Assembly: GCA_918797485.1 (NCBI GenBank)
Contig: CAKKNE010000002.1
Coordinates: 3,252,501 to 3,316,500, forward strand
Source of the DNA: Pelagomonas calceolata
Lineage: Eukaryota > Sar > Pelagophyceae > Pelagomonadales > Pelagomonadaceae
Reading direction: 5' to 3'
Length of the DNA: 64,000 nt
This document shows positions 8,942 through 18,561 of this stretch, piece after piece; the first letter of the stretch is position 1; the number at the start of each line of letters is the position of its first letter. A program made the position numbers and the translations under genes. The notes beneath the pieces are model-generated. The model was not told where the DNA came from. It was given only the letters and a program-made list of their open reading frames with translations, and made no database searches.

Positions 8942-9406
8942 TTAATTGTTCTCTGGTGTGGAGGTAGCCAATGGGGCTTTTGGTGCGGCCACGCGGCGAC
9001 GCTCGCGCGGACAGCGCATGGGGGGTAAAAAGGCTGCCTCCGCGCAGGAATTGCGCCGCCTGCAGAACGCACGAAGGCCGCGCGGCGCCACCCTCCTGTG
9101 ACCCAAAACCCCACAAGCTTTTGACCCAGGCCGGCATGGTCTATACAGCCCGAGGGCGAGCCAGGCGTCGCACGCAGCACATCCATGAACATCCCGGAGC
9201 TCCTCTAGCAGCATCTTGCCCGTTCTAAACCTAGAGCTCTTATCTAGAGCTAAACTTGAGGATACACACACGAGCTCTCCGGTTTAAAGGGCGTGAAACT
9301 CAGTGCCATTCGTGCGCTGGTCTCGTCGCGCTGCTCGGCGGAGCTAGGGACGTGTTGACACGCGAAGCGCTGGTCGGCTGAGCCGCCAGCAAGGAAGATA
9401 GGAGCC
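8942..9406. other. Divergent spacer without a clear shared motif
   Basis: 465 bp between the Tudor gene and the plastid repeat protein. I see no ORF, RNA gene or convincing copy of the dyad motif. A TCTAGCAGCAT stretch at 9204 resembles only its left half. Repeated CTAGAGCT-type words occur around 9230-9250. Confidence 0.5.
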
Positions 9407-12400
9407 ATGGTGAGGCTGCTCCAAGTAGCAGCGCTCGCCGCCGCGGCGCACTCGTTCGTGCCGCTGCAGCGCCTCGCGAGGCCCGTGCACACCAGCAAGC
9501 CCTGGGCCCTGTGGGCGAGCGACGGCGACGGCGAAGAGCCGGCGGTCGTCGCGCCGGAGGCCGAGGACTCGGGCCCGGAGCCCGGGGAGGAGGGCTACGA
9601 GGCGCCCAAGATCGCGGTCGCGCCCGCGCCCGCGCCCGCGCCGAAGAAGCCGGCGGAGCCCGAGGCCCCGGACTTCTTCGGCATGTTCGGCAAGGTCGTC
9701 GCCGGCGCGGCCGAGGCCGCGGGCGGCCTGGCGGACGAGCTGCTCAAGGAGGCGCCCGCTCCGGCGCCGGCGCCCCGGCCCGCGCCCAAGCCCGCGCCCA
9801 AGCCCGCGCCCAAGCCCGCGCCCAAGCCCGCGCCCAAGCCCGCGGAGCCCGTCGCCGAGAAGGATCCCGTCAAAGAGGCGGTGCTCGAGGAGGCGCTGGC
9901 GCCGAAGGAGGAGCAGGCCCCCGCGCCCGCGCCGAAGCCGGCGCCCGCGCCCGCGCCGGTCGCCGAGGCGCCCGCGCCCGCGCCCGCCGAGAGGCCCGTG
10001 ACGCCCAAGGGCGAGGGCGCCGCGCCGCGGGGCCGCGCCGAGGACGCGCCGGCGGCCACTGACCAAGGGAATTACATAGAAGCCCAAAAGGCCGCTCTGA
10101 AAAAACAGCAGGAGGCCAAGGCAGAAGAAGAAGCGAAAGCTGCCAAGGCCGCCGAGGCCGCGGCGGCCAAGGCCGCCAAGGCCGAGGCCCAGGCCCTCAT
10201 CGAGCGCGAGCTCGCGGCGGCCGCGCGCGAGAACGAGGCTCAGGAGGCCGCGCGGCAGCGCGCCGCGGCGGCGCGCGCGCAGGAGGCCAAGTTCGCCCAG
10301 CAACGGGCCGAGGCCCAGAAGGCGGCCGAGGCGCGCAAGGCCGAGGCGGAGCGCGCGCGGCAGGCGCAGCGCGAGGAGGCGGAGCGCGCGAATAGGGAAC
10401 GCGCGCAGCAGCAGCAGGCCGCCGCCGAGCGGGCCGCCGCCGAGCGCGCGGCGGCCGAGGAGGCCGCGGCGCAGGAGCGCGCCGCGCGCCAGGTCCAGAA
10501 GGGCAAGGCGGCGGAGCAGAGCCCCGCCGCCGTTACGAAGAAGGCCGCGCCGGTGGAGTTCAAGCTGCCCTCGTTCCTATCTGGTTTAGCGGCGGCGCCC
10601 AAGGCCCCGACGCCCGCTCCTGCGCCGGTCGCCGAGAAGCCGGCGCCGGCGCCGAAGCCCGCGCCGAAGCCCGCGCCGAAGCCCGTCGAGCTGCCCAAGT
10701 TCGAACTGCCAAAGTTCGAGCTGCCCAAGCCCCAGCCGCCCTCGAAGCAGGAGCTCGCGCAGCAGGCGCAGCGCAAGCGCGAGCGCGAGGCGAAGGTGGC
10801 GCGCGAGCGCGCCGAGCGCGAGGCCGAGAAGGCGGCGGCCCAGGCGCGCCTCGACGCGCAGAAGGAGGCCGCCGCGACGGCGGCGGCCGCCGCGGCGAGG
10901 GCCCGGAGGGAGGCCGAGGAGCAGAAGGCGCGCGCCGAGGCCGCGCGCGCCAAGGCCGAGGCGGCGCCGCCGCGGCCCGACCTCCCGCGCGCGCCGTCCG
11001 TGCCGGCGCCGGTCACGAAGGCGCCGAAGGCCCCGGCCTTCAGCTTCCCCAAGTTCGAGCTGCCGAAGGCGGCGCCGGCGCCCGCCCCGGCGCCCGCGCC
11101 GGCCCCGGCGCCCGCGCCGGCGCCGCGGCCCGCGTTCTCGCTCTTCGGCGGTGCCAAGCCCGCCGCGCCCAAGCCCAAGGCGGCGCCCAAGGCGGACGAC
11201 GCCGCGGCGGCCCGCGCGGCCGCGCAGCGCCAGGCCGAGCAGGCCAAGGCGGCGCAGGCGCAGCAGGCCGCCGCCGCGCGCGCCGCCGCCGCCGAACAGG
11301 CCGCGGCCGCGCGCGAGGCGGCCGCGAAGAAGGCGGCGGCCGACCGCGAGGCGGCCGCGCAGCGCGCCGCGGCGGAACGCGCCGCGAAGGACAAGCAGGC
11401 CGCCGCCGCGGCCGCGCCGCCGGCGCCCGCGGCGCCCGCGGCGCCCAAGGCCCCCGCGTTCTCGTTCTTCGGCAGCGCCCCGCGGCCGACGCCGCGGCCG
11501 GCTGCCCCGCCGGCGCCCGCGGCGCCGAAGGCGCCGCCCGCGCCGAGGCGCTCGGTGGCCACGGTCGGCCGCTACGCGTCCATCGACGCGGCGCCGTCGC
11601 GGCCCGCGGGCGCGCCGACGCCGGCGCCGCGGACCTTCAGCGCGCCGCCGGCGGGCGCGTCGGCGGAGCAGATCGGCCGCGCGCCGCCGCCGCCGCGCGC
11701 CGCCCCGGCGAAGGGCCGCGCGATGACGAGCGACATCCCGCGCCAGGAGTTCAAGTCCACGCGCGGCGGCTCCTTCCAGAGCGCGTTCGCCCGGGTCCAG
11801 GCGTCCGCCGGCCAGCGGCAGCCGCTCCAGCGGCGCGCGCCACCGCCGCCGCCGCGGCCCGCGGCCCGGGCCCCGCCGCCGCGCCCGGCGCCGCGGCCGA
11901 CGCCCCGGCCCGCTCCCGTGGCGCGGAAGCCGCCGCCGCCCAAGGCCGCGCCCGCGCCGGCGCCGAGGCCCGCGTTCTCTCTCTTCGGCGGCGCGCCGCG
12001 CCCGGCGCCCCAGCCGGCGCCGGCGCCCGCCCCGAAGCCGGCCTTCTCGTTCTTCGGCGCGCCGAAGCCGACGCCGGCGAAGACGGCCGACCCGGCCGCC
12101 GCCCAGAAGGCCAAGGCCGCCGCCGACCGCGCGCGCGCCGCCGAGGCGGCCAAGGCCAAGGCCGCGGCCGAGGCGAAGGCCCGCGCCGCCGCGGAGGCCG
12201 CGAAGGCCAAGGCGGCCCAGGAGGCGAAGGCCCGGGCCGCGCAGGAGGCCGAGAAGGCCCGCGCCGCCCAGGAGGCCAAGGCGCGCGCCGCCGCCGACGC
12301 GGCCAAGGCCAAAGCCGCCCAGGCGGCGAAGGCGCGGGCCGCCGCCGCCGCGCGCGCGCCCGCGCCGGCGCCCGTCAAGAAGCCGGCCTTCTCCTTTGGT

Positions 12401-12645
12401 GCTCCTAAGAAGGCGGCGCCCGCGCCCGCGCCCGCCCCGGCGCCCAAGCCGGCGTTCAGCTTCTTTGGTGGTGCGAAGCCGGCCCCGAAGCCGACGCCCG
12501 CGCCCGCGCCGAAGCCGGCGCCGAAGCCGTTCAGCTTCTTCGGCGGCGCGAAGCCCGCCGCGAAGGCGCCGCCGCCGCCGAAGCCGGCCGCCCGCGCGCC
12601 GCCGCCGAAGCCCGCCCCCAAGCCCCGGGCGCCCCCGCCGAAGCC

Positions 12646-12677
<32 letters not shown>

Positions 12678-12805
12678 AGCCCGTGGCGAAGCCGCCGCCG
12701 CCGAAGCCGGTCTTCCAGCAGAAGGCGGTCCAGAAGGAGTTCAAGAGCGCCAAGTACTCGAACGCCGCCGACGCCGCGCGCGCGATCCGCGAGCGGCGCC
12801 GCTAG
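9407..12805 (+). CDS. Plastid-directed disordered repeat protein with FS(L/F)FG motifs
   Basis: 1132 residues, almost all Ala, Pro, Lys, Glu and Arg. The N-terminus is a signal peptide (MVRLLQVAALAAAAHS) followed directly by FVPLQRLARP, the heterokont ASAFAP-type bipartite plastid signal. Then come Pro-Lys tracts (APKP repeats, residues about 125-145), long charged Ala-rich helices (about 225-365 and 900-985) and a recurrent aromatic motif, PAFSLFGG or PAFSFFGG. That motif appears near residues 575, 683, 855, 878, 1015 and 1040, with relatives FSFG near 993, FSFPKFELP near 543 and DFFGMFG near 89. EFKS recurs near 780 and at the C-terminus. No enzyme domain is visible. Evenly separated aromatic stickers in a disordered plastid protein would suit a scaffold, for example a pyrenoid linker; this is inference. 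Confidence 0.8.
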
Positions 12806-12845
12806 GGACTGGGGCACCTCCGCGTAACGCAGTCACTAGGTATTT

Positions 12846-14207
12846 TTAGAGATCTAACGGCACGAAGTCCGAGTCGTCCTCCAGGTCCGCGAGGACGCGA
12901 TCCAACGCGGCGAGGAACGCCTCGACCTCCGCCTCGGTGTTGTAGAGCGCGAGCGACGCGCGCACCGTGCCGCCGTCGGCGCCCAGCCGTTTATGCAAAG
13001 GCTGCGTGCAGTGGTGGCCCGCGCGCACCGCGACGCCCTCCTGGTCGAGGAAGAAGGCTAAATCTGAAGAATGCACGCCGTCGCACGTGAACGCGCACAG
13101 CGCCGCTCCTCGTTCCGAGGGCGGCGGCCCCACGATGCGGATGCGGTCGCCGAAGCCTATCAAACCTTCATAGAGCTTCGCGCCCAGCTGCTGTTCGTAC
13201 GCGGCGATACGGTCCATGCCGACCTCCGTCAAAAATTCGCAGGCCGCGCCCAGCCCGACGGCCTCGGCGATGGGCGGCGTCCCCGCCTCGAAGCGCGCCG
13301 GCGGCGCCGCGTACGTCGTGACGCCGTCGTCCAAAAACACGTCGCCGATCATTTCCCCGCCGCCCTGCCACGGCCGCATCTCCTCGAGGCGCTTCGACAA
13401 ACCCCACAAGACGCCGATGCCCGTCGGCCCGCACATCTTGTGGCCGCTGAACGCGACGAAGTCGACCCCCAAAGCTTGCACGTCGAGTGGCTTGTGCGGA
13501 GCGCTCTGGCACGCGTCGAGCAGAATAATGGCCTCGGGGGCCACTTTTCTCACTTTTTCTACTACTTGTTGTACAGGTGCGACACATCCCAAAACGTTGG
13601 ACACGTGGCACAGCGCGACGACTTTTGTGGAAGGTGTTATGAGCTCGAGGAGTTTATCCGTATCGAGCTGTTCTTGCTTGTCATTTAACGGCGCGTATTT
13701 AATCGTGCAGCCCGTCCTTTTTGATAATAACTGCCAAGGAACCAAATTGGAGTGGTGCTCTAGCGCGCTCAGCACAATTTCGTCGCCACTGGACACATAG
13801 GCGTCGCCCCACGCGTGCGCGACCAAATTGATCGCTTCGGTAGCGCCGCGCGTCCACACGACTTCGTTTCTCGAAAACGCATTGATGAACTTGGCCACGA
13901 TGTCGCGCGCGCCCTCGTACGCGTCGGTCGCCCTTTGTGCGAGGTCGTGCGCGCCGCGGTGGACGTTCGCGTTGTCCTCCTCGTAGTATTTGGTTGTGGC
14001 GTCGAGGACGCTCTGCGGCTTCTGGGACGTGGCGCCGCTGTCGAAGTAGACGAGGTCGTGGCCGCGGCTCTTTTGTTTGAGCGCGGGGAACTCTTGTCGT
14101 AATACGTCGGCGTCGACGGCGTGTAGTGCTGTGGCTTTGGGTTGCCTTGTTGGTGGTATATAGGCTGCGCACGCCGTCGTTGTCGTTACGAGGAGGAGTG
14201 CGCGCAT
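12846..14207 (-). CDS. sufS: Cysteine desulfurase, SufS type, plastid-directed
   Basis: 453 residues, a full-length class V aminotransferase fold. PLP-binding Lys lies in SGHKMCGPTGIG (about residue 256), and the catalytic Cys in RAGHHCTQPLH (about 400) with the SufS-type short loop. Other family blocks are YFDSGATSQKP, NVHRGAHDLAQRATDAYE and LLDACQSAPH. The N-terminus MRALLLVTTTTACAAYIPP reads as a signal peptide followed by a Tyr variant of the ASAFAP motif, pointing to plastid import. It takes sulfur from cysteine, as persulfide, for Fe-S assembly with SufE/SufBCD; none of those partners is in the window. Stops of this gene and the repeat protein are 40 bp apart. Confidence 0.95.
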   Translation of the reverse strand: MRALLLVTTTTACAAYIPPTRQPKATALHAVDADVLRQEFPALKQKSRGHDLVYFDSGATSQKPQSVLDATTKYYEEDNANVHRGAHDLAQRATDAYEGARDIVAKFINAFSRNEVVWTRGATEAINLVAHAWGDAYVSSGDEIVLSALEHHSNLVPWQLLSKRTGCTIKYAPLNDKQEQLDTDKLLELITPSTKVVALCHVSNVLGCVAPVQQVVEKVRKVAPEAIILLDACQSAPHKPLDVQALGVDFVAFSGHKMCGPTGIGVLWGLSKRLEEMRPWQGGGEMIGDVFLDDGVTTYAAPPARFEAGTPPIAEAVGLGAACEFLTEVGMDRIAAYEQQLGAKLYEGLIGFGDRIRIVGPPPSERGAALCAFTCDGVHSSDLAFFLDQEGVAVRAGHHCTQPLHKRLGADGGTVRASLALYNTEAEVEAFLAALDRVLADLEDDSDFVPLDL

Positions 14208-14386
14208 CGTTCAGGCCGTGCGGTGCCCAGCGCTGAGGTGAGGTGGCTCCAAAATGCTCAGCTCAGTCCACACCGCGGGCGTCGACAGCGTTGCAATCGC
14301 TGTCACTATCACGTATGCAGTTGTACGCGTGCGCACGCGACCCCACACTCAGCTATGCAGCACTTTCAGCGTCCTTTGCAGTACGT

Positions 14387-14412
14387 GCTAGCGCACTGTA
14401 AGACACTAGCAA
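14387..14412 (+). promoter_or_regulatory. Shared dyad motif, copy 3
   Basis: GCTAGCG, CACTGTAAGACA, CTAGCAA; a perfect-looking copy. It sits almost exactly midway in the 386-bp divergent spacer: 179 bp from the SufS start and 181 bp from the small secretory protein start. It is the only notable element in that spacer. Confidence 0.8.
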
Positions 14413-14593
14413 GCAAATGCCGCGAAGACCTCCAAGCATCCATAGACCGGCACCATGTCGCCTGAAGCATCGTATGCGAGCGGCGAGAGGCGCCCTCTGA
14501 TGAAATACGCGCCCTCCAAATGGCAGAATGATCTGCAAAACCCGAGGGTTATAGATCTGAGATCGAGCGCACACGCTGCCCATCTGCCACAAG

Positions 14594-15043
14594 ATGAGGC
14601 GACTCTTGCTGCCCCTGCTCCTCGCCAGCACAACGGCGGCGAAGAGCACCTACTGGAAAGAAGTGGAAGCCAAGAAGCGGCGGCCGGCCGCCGCGGCCTA
14701 TTGTCCCAAAAGGTGCTTCACGACGGAAGCGAGCGGCGACGAGAAGAGGGAAGTAGCCGACTTGACATGCTGCTCGTCGGCGCAGGGGACGATTTTCGAG
14801 CTGGCCGCGTTCGTCGCGGCGACGACGGAGACGGCGGTGCGAGGCTTCTCCCTGGGTTTCGGCTACGTCCTCGTCAAGGCGACGCTGCGGGCGGCCGACA
14901 GTGACGAGGGCCCGCGGAGCGGCCACGACTTCGGGCCGGCGTACCGCTTCGCGCGCATGGCGGGCCTCGGCGTCGCCTGCTCGTTCGTCGGCCTTTCCAT
15001 GTTCGTGCCGGTGGGCCTGAGGCTGGGCCACCGGCTGGCCTAG
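14594..15043 (+). CDS. Small protein with signal peptide and one membrane segment
   Basis: 149 residues, no family recognised. MRRLLLPLLLASTTAA is a clear signal peptide. Five cysteines follow, including an adjacent pair (YCPKRCF, LTCCSS), in a short soluble part. A hydrophobic stretch, GLGVACSFVGLSMFVPVGL, near residues 121-142 could span a membrane and is followed by a short basic end. A lumenal or thylakoid/ER membrane protein is possible. No phenylalanine motif follows the signal peptide, so plastid import is not supported. Confidence 0.6.
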   Translation: MRRLLLPLLLASTTAAKSTYWKEVEAKKRRPAAAAYCPKRCFTTEASGDEKREVADLTCCSSAQGTIFELAAFVAATTETAVRGFSLGFGYVLVKATLRAADSDEGPRSGHDFGPAYRFARMAGLGVACSFVGLSMFVPVGLRLGHRLA

Positions 15044-15144
15044 GACGCGTCTTTCGTCTTTCCTCCCCTTCCTCACGTCTTACTAAGTTTGTTGAATTCT
15101 AGTCGTCTTGCTTCTTAGGTCTTCTTGGGTCTTCGTGGGGGGGC

Positions 15145-15570
15145 CTACGACGCGGCCGCGGCGGCCGCGGCCCGCTTGGCCTCCTTGGCGGCCTTCTTGC
15201 GCGCGCGGCGCTCCTTCTCCGCGCGGATGCGGCGGTTGCGCTCGCGCTTCGCCTCCTTGGCGCGGCGGCGCGCCTCGGCCTCGACGTCGGCTTGCGAGGG
15301 CGCCGCTTGGGCCGCGGCGGCCGCGACGCGCCGGCGGAAGTCCGCGAGCGCCGCGCCGGCCGCGGGCGCCGGCGCCGGGTCGCCGGGCAGGTCGAGGGCC
15401 ACGTCGCGTAATCCCGACACGGCGCGGAGCTTAGGCCGCGACGACGCTCGAAGACGCGGAACGGATTGCGCGGCGCGTGTTTGGCGGCGCGCACCCGACC
15501 ACAGCGGGGATTGAGAAAGCCCTGCGAGGCGCGCGAGCCGCGCTCCGCGCCCGCGAAGCGCCGCCGCCAC
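15145..15570 (-). CDS. Small basic protein, possibly mitochondrial
   Basis: 141 residues. The N-terminus MAAALRGRGARLARLAGLS is Arg/Ala/Leu-rich with no acidic residue, as in a mitochondrial presequence. The last 60 residues are an Ala/Lys/Arg/Glu helix (RRRAKEAKRERNRRIRAEKE) ending in poly-Ala. The composition would fit a small mitoribosomal protein, but I recognise no specific family. Overlapping frames are open here because of composition, so the call depends on the presequence-like start and on its position in tandem with the methyltransferase gene. Confidence 0.45.
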   Translation of the reverse strand: MAAALRGRGARLARLAGLSQSPLWSGARRQTRAAQSVPRLRASSRPKLRAVSGLRDVALDLPGDPAPAPAAGAALADFRRRVAAAAAQAAPSQADVEAEARRRAKEAKRERNRRIRAEKERRARKKAAKEAKRAAAAAAAS

Positions 15571-15660
15571 CGCCGCCGACGCCGCCCCTTTACGGCGAGG
15601 ACGAGCTTGATTAAGTAAAGCTTAGACAATCACCAACATATCTCACAACAACGTATCTTA

Positions 15661-16626
15661 TTAGGACGGGTGATCCGCGGCGGCCTCCGCATCGAGCCGC
15701 GCGGCCTCGGCCTCGAGCTCCGCGACGCGCCGCTCCGCCTCGAGCGCGCGGATGCGCGCGTCGGCCTGGCCCGCCGCCGCCGCCGAGAGCGCGCCGAGGA
15801 GCCTCTGCATGTCGGCCTCCATGGTCACGGCCATGGTCCGCAGATCGTCCTTCAAACCCACCATACACGCCCGGCAGTCCGCGAGCTCGCCGCGCTTCGC
15901 CGCGAGCTCGTCGAGGAGCTGCCCCCGGCCTTTGCTCCGGTAGACTTTTAGGACGTGGTCGCCCTCCTCCTTCGCTTCGACTTCTTCCATTGCATCGGCC
16001 ATCGACTCCCAGAACGCGGCGACGCCCCGCCGGCCACTCTTGCAGCAGACGTAGACAGAGGCGCCCGGCTTCGCTATATGCAAAATTGCTTTCTGCAGTA
16101 ACGGCGCGGCTCCTTCGGAATACACACAGTCCGCGCATAAGACGACGTCCGCTTCTCTCCTTAAACCCTCAAGCTCGTCCCAATCGAACACACGCGTCTC
16201 CACACCTGCATCATTCAACGACGCCGTCCGCGCCGCGCGCCTCAATACAGCTTGAGACGCGTCCGTCGCGACGACGCGCGCCGCGCCGCGCCTCGCCGCG
16301 ACGACGGCGGGCACGGCGCACCCGCACCCGAGCTCCACAACCGTCGCGCCCGCGAAGCGCTCTCCGCCAATGCGCTCCGCGAGGACCCGCGCGGCGCCCC
16401 ACACCACGTTACCCGACTGGTCGGCCCCGCTCGCGCCGAAGGCGTGCGTCGCCTCCTGCGTGACTATGTCGAGGTCTCCGAACGTGACCGTCGTGACCGT
16501 CGCCCGGTCCTCGGCGTCCGGGTCCTCGCTGCCCGTGCTGGCCGTGTCGTCGTCCTCGCGCATCAATGCGCGCAGCTCACTCATCGTGCTCGTAACCAGT
16601 CTCAGGGCTGCAGGTGCTTGGACCAC
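15661..16626 (-). CDS. METTL21-like protein methyltransferase with C-terminal coiled coil
   Basis: 321 residues from 16626, or 307 from the better-looking ATG at 16584 (MSELRALMREDDD). Family blocks in order: GNVVWGAARVLAE, motif I VVELGCGCAVPAVVAA, motif II RVVATDAS, and VVLCADCVYSEG (in place of the usual DxxY). This is the seven-beta-strand lysine methyltransferase family (METTL21/EEF1AKMT3/EFM), which modifies chaperones and elongation factors. After about residue 235 an acidic/basic coiled coil (RIRALEAERRVAELEAEAAR) is appended, which most family members lack. The substrate cannot be told from sequence. Confidence 0.8.
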   Translation of the reverse strand: MVQAPAALRLVTSTMSELRALMREDDDTASTGSEDPDAEDRATVTTVTFGDLDIVTQEATHAFGASGADQSGNVVWGAARVLAERIGGERFAGATVVELGCGCAVPAVVAARRGAARVVATDASQAVLRRAARTASLNDAGVETRVFDWDELEGLRREADVVLCADCVYSEGAAPLLQKAILHIAKPGASVYVCCKSGRRGVAAFWESMADAMEEVEAKEEGDHVLKVYRSKGRGQLLDELAAKRGELADCRACMVGLKDDLRTMAVTMEADMQRLLGALSAAAAGQADARIRALEAERRVAELEAEAARLDAEAAADHPS

Positions 16627-16736
16627 TTATTGAGCCGCGATGCGTCGTCGCTTCGCTTGGATTGTTATGTAGAGCTATAATTAGAGCGTAAACGCGTGCG
16701 TGCCGTAGCAATGCGTCCTTATGGCGCTTGGACGCA

Positions 16737-16761
16737 GCTAGCGGCAGTAAGACACTAGACA
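16737..16761 (+). promoter_or_regulatory. Shared dyad motif, copy 4
   Basis: GCTAGCG, GCAGTAAGACA, CTAGACA: one base shorter than most copies. It is in the 285-bp divergent spacer, 110 bp from the methyltransferase ORF start (152 bp from its second ATG) and 150 bp from the alpha-kinase start. Confidence 0.75.
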
Positions 16762-16911
16762 GGCGCGGGCATCAAATGACGCAGTGCGTAAAGCACAGCA
16801 GTGGCAAAGCATAAGTGCTCGTTGTGCTGACGTTCCGCACTGGTAGCCTGCCCTGCGTCGTCTCGAAACGGTCGCGAAACACACAAAACACTCCAGATCA
16901 AAAGATCCCAG

Positions 16912-18405
16912 ATGGCTGGCACACGCGACGCACGCGAAGCACGCGACGAGCTGCCCGACTTCCTGAGCGCCGCCTCGGAGAACGAGCTGAGCGATTCCAA
17001 TATTTGCATAAGATGCAAGACGCCCGCTAAAAAACGCCACGCGCGCGAGCTCTGGCGACGCGCCGCGCGCATGGCGCGCGAGCAGCTCTTCGCTACTGAT
17101 CCTCTCCAACATGTTGAGTTAGGAGAACCGGAGCACGTCGTGCGACGGCGATGGATCAATGATAGATGGGTCGAAGATATCGCGGAAATAAGGATGTCCA
17201 AGACCCCCTTCGCCGAAGGTAGTTTGAGAATATGCTACCACGCCAAGAAGATGTCGTCGCGGTGCACGTTACGCCACCGCCAGCAGAACTCGAAGCACGC
17301 GCAGTGGGCCTACCAGCGCAATTACGTTCTCAAAGTGTATAAGTCGACTTCCGTGAGGGGCGGCGGCCAGAGATTGAGGGATATGCTCGAAGGCGACGTC
17401 AAGGTCCAGGGCGAGGCCAAGGCTTTGGCGGACCAGTACAACAAGGAGTTACGAGCTTTGCTGAAAGCGGGCCGGTTTGATCGCCGATCTCCGCAACCGA
17501 TGAAGTTCAAGTGCGTCGACATGCTGGAAGCATCTTTGGTAACCTTCATACATAGACCAAATAAACCGACCTACTTCATGGAGTCCTATATTGAAGGACA
17601 TTTCAGCAAGTACAACGGTAACGCGGGCTATGTCGATCGGGCGTCGCCGCGACTAAGAGCCACCCCACAAGCCTTCTCGCACTTCACGTTCTGTCGAACG
17701 GGTGGAGAAAAGATCGTCGTCGACGTGCAGGGCGTCGGCGATCTCCTGACGGACCCGCAGCTCCACACGCGGGAAGGGAATTCGGGCCCCGGCGACGGCG
17801 GCCCTCGCGGTTTTGGATTGTTCTTCGCGACGCACAAATGCAACCGCATCTGCCGACGGATGGGTCTCCGAACCTTTCGGACGAACGAGGAGAGCCTCAT
17901 GAGCGGCTCGGACACGGAACTGGAAGATGAGAGGGAGGACGAGGTGGGGTACGACGACGTGTTGCGACGATTAGCACGGACGTTGGACGACGTGGAGAAG
18001 CTGGACGTCGGTCTGAAAACAGCTGACGATCTTGGTAGTGTCCTGCCGGACGTTGTGGTGGACGCGTTGCCCTTAGAACCGATTCTTGATGCGTCAAAGG
18101 ACTCGGCCGCAGTACTCTTAAGGGAGCCGCACCGCGAGCTGGGCAAGATGCTCTTGGACGATGATGATGGATTGACGCGCGCGCGGCCCGAGGCGGCGCT
18201 GTACCACCTCGCGGCCGCGGCTCTGGGCGGCGACGGGGAGGCTCTGGAGTTCCTGCGGGCCGTGCGCGCGGCGCGGGACGAGCGGCGCCGGTGGAGCGAG
18301 GCGCACGCGCGCGCGGCGGCGCTGCGCTCCGTGGCCGCGGTGGCCATTTTGGCCGCCGCTTTATATAATGCCGGCTCGCTACTGGCGCGGCGGCGGCGGC
18401 GGTGA
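16912..18405 (+). CDS. Alpha-kinase, eEF2-kinase-like, with C-terminal membrane anchor
   Basis: 497 residues. The alpha-kinase (MHCK/eEF2K) fold is marked by PFAEGSLRICYHA, YVLKVYKS (ATP-binding Lys), DVKVQGEAKALADQYN, FMESYIEGHFSKYNGN, AFSHFTFCRTGGEKIVVDVQ, a catalytic-loop-like GDLLTDPQLHT, and GFGLFFATHKCNRIC, whose two Cys complete the zinc site. Residues about 430-465 (ALYHLAAAALGGDGEALEF) look like the SEL1-like unit found at the eEF2K C-terminus. The protein then ends in SVAAVAILAAALYNAGSLL plus five Arg, a single hydrophobic span with a basic end. eEF2K inhibits elongation by phosphorylating eEF2. No clear calmodulin site is seen. The apparent tail anchor is unusual for this family. 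Confidence 0.85.
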   Translation: MAGTRDAREARDELPDFLSAASENELSDSNICIRCKTPAKKRHARELWRRAARMAREQLFATDPLQHVELGEPEHVVRRRWINDRWVEDIAEIRMSKTPFAEGSLRICYHAKKMSSRCTLRHRQQNSKHAQWAYQRNYVLKVYKSTSVRGGGQRLRDMLEGDVKVQGEAKALADQYNKELRALLKAGRFDRRSPQPMKFKCVDMLEASLVTFIHRPNKPTYFMESYIEGHFSKYNGNAGYVDRASPRLRATPQAFSHFTFCRTGGEKIVVDVQGVGDLLTDPQLHTREGNSGPGDGGPRGFGLFFATHKCNRICRRMGLRTFRTNEESLMSGSDTELEDEREDEVGYDDVLRRLARTLDDVEKLDVGLKTADDLGSVLPDVVVDALPLEPILDASKDSAAVLLREPHRELGKMLLDDDDGLTRARPEAALYHLAAAALGGDGEALEFLRAVRAARDERRRWSEAHARAAALRSVAAVAILAAALYNAGSLLARRRRR

Positions 18406-18561
18406 GGTTTTGTCTGCTTAATGTTTGTGTGTCTCTACTACTCCTCCTTGCGTGCGGGGACAGCGCCGTGTGCAGCGCCGTGCGTCTCACGCTCCCACCG
18501 CGCCCGCTCGGGCTCTGTAGCGCCGTCGACGCGACCGACAGTCGCAAGCACTCCTCCAGAA

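Noticed and set aside
9204-9230. Possible dyad-motif copy upstream of the plastid repeat protein
   Set aside because: Only the left half (CTAGCAGCAT) matches; core and right arm are absent.
9779-9850. Short regular repeats that look array-like
   Set aside because: They are in-frame Ala-Pro-Lys-Pro codons, with no spacers; not a CRISPR array.
9511-12817. Very long open frames in other frames and on the minus strand of the plastid repeat protein gene (up to 743 codons)
   Set aside because: They mirror its GCC/GCG/AAG codon bias and give only Arg, Gly and Leu-rich text without domains, while the plus frame has a targeting signal and regular motifs.
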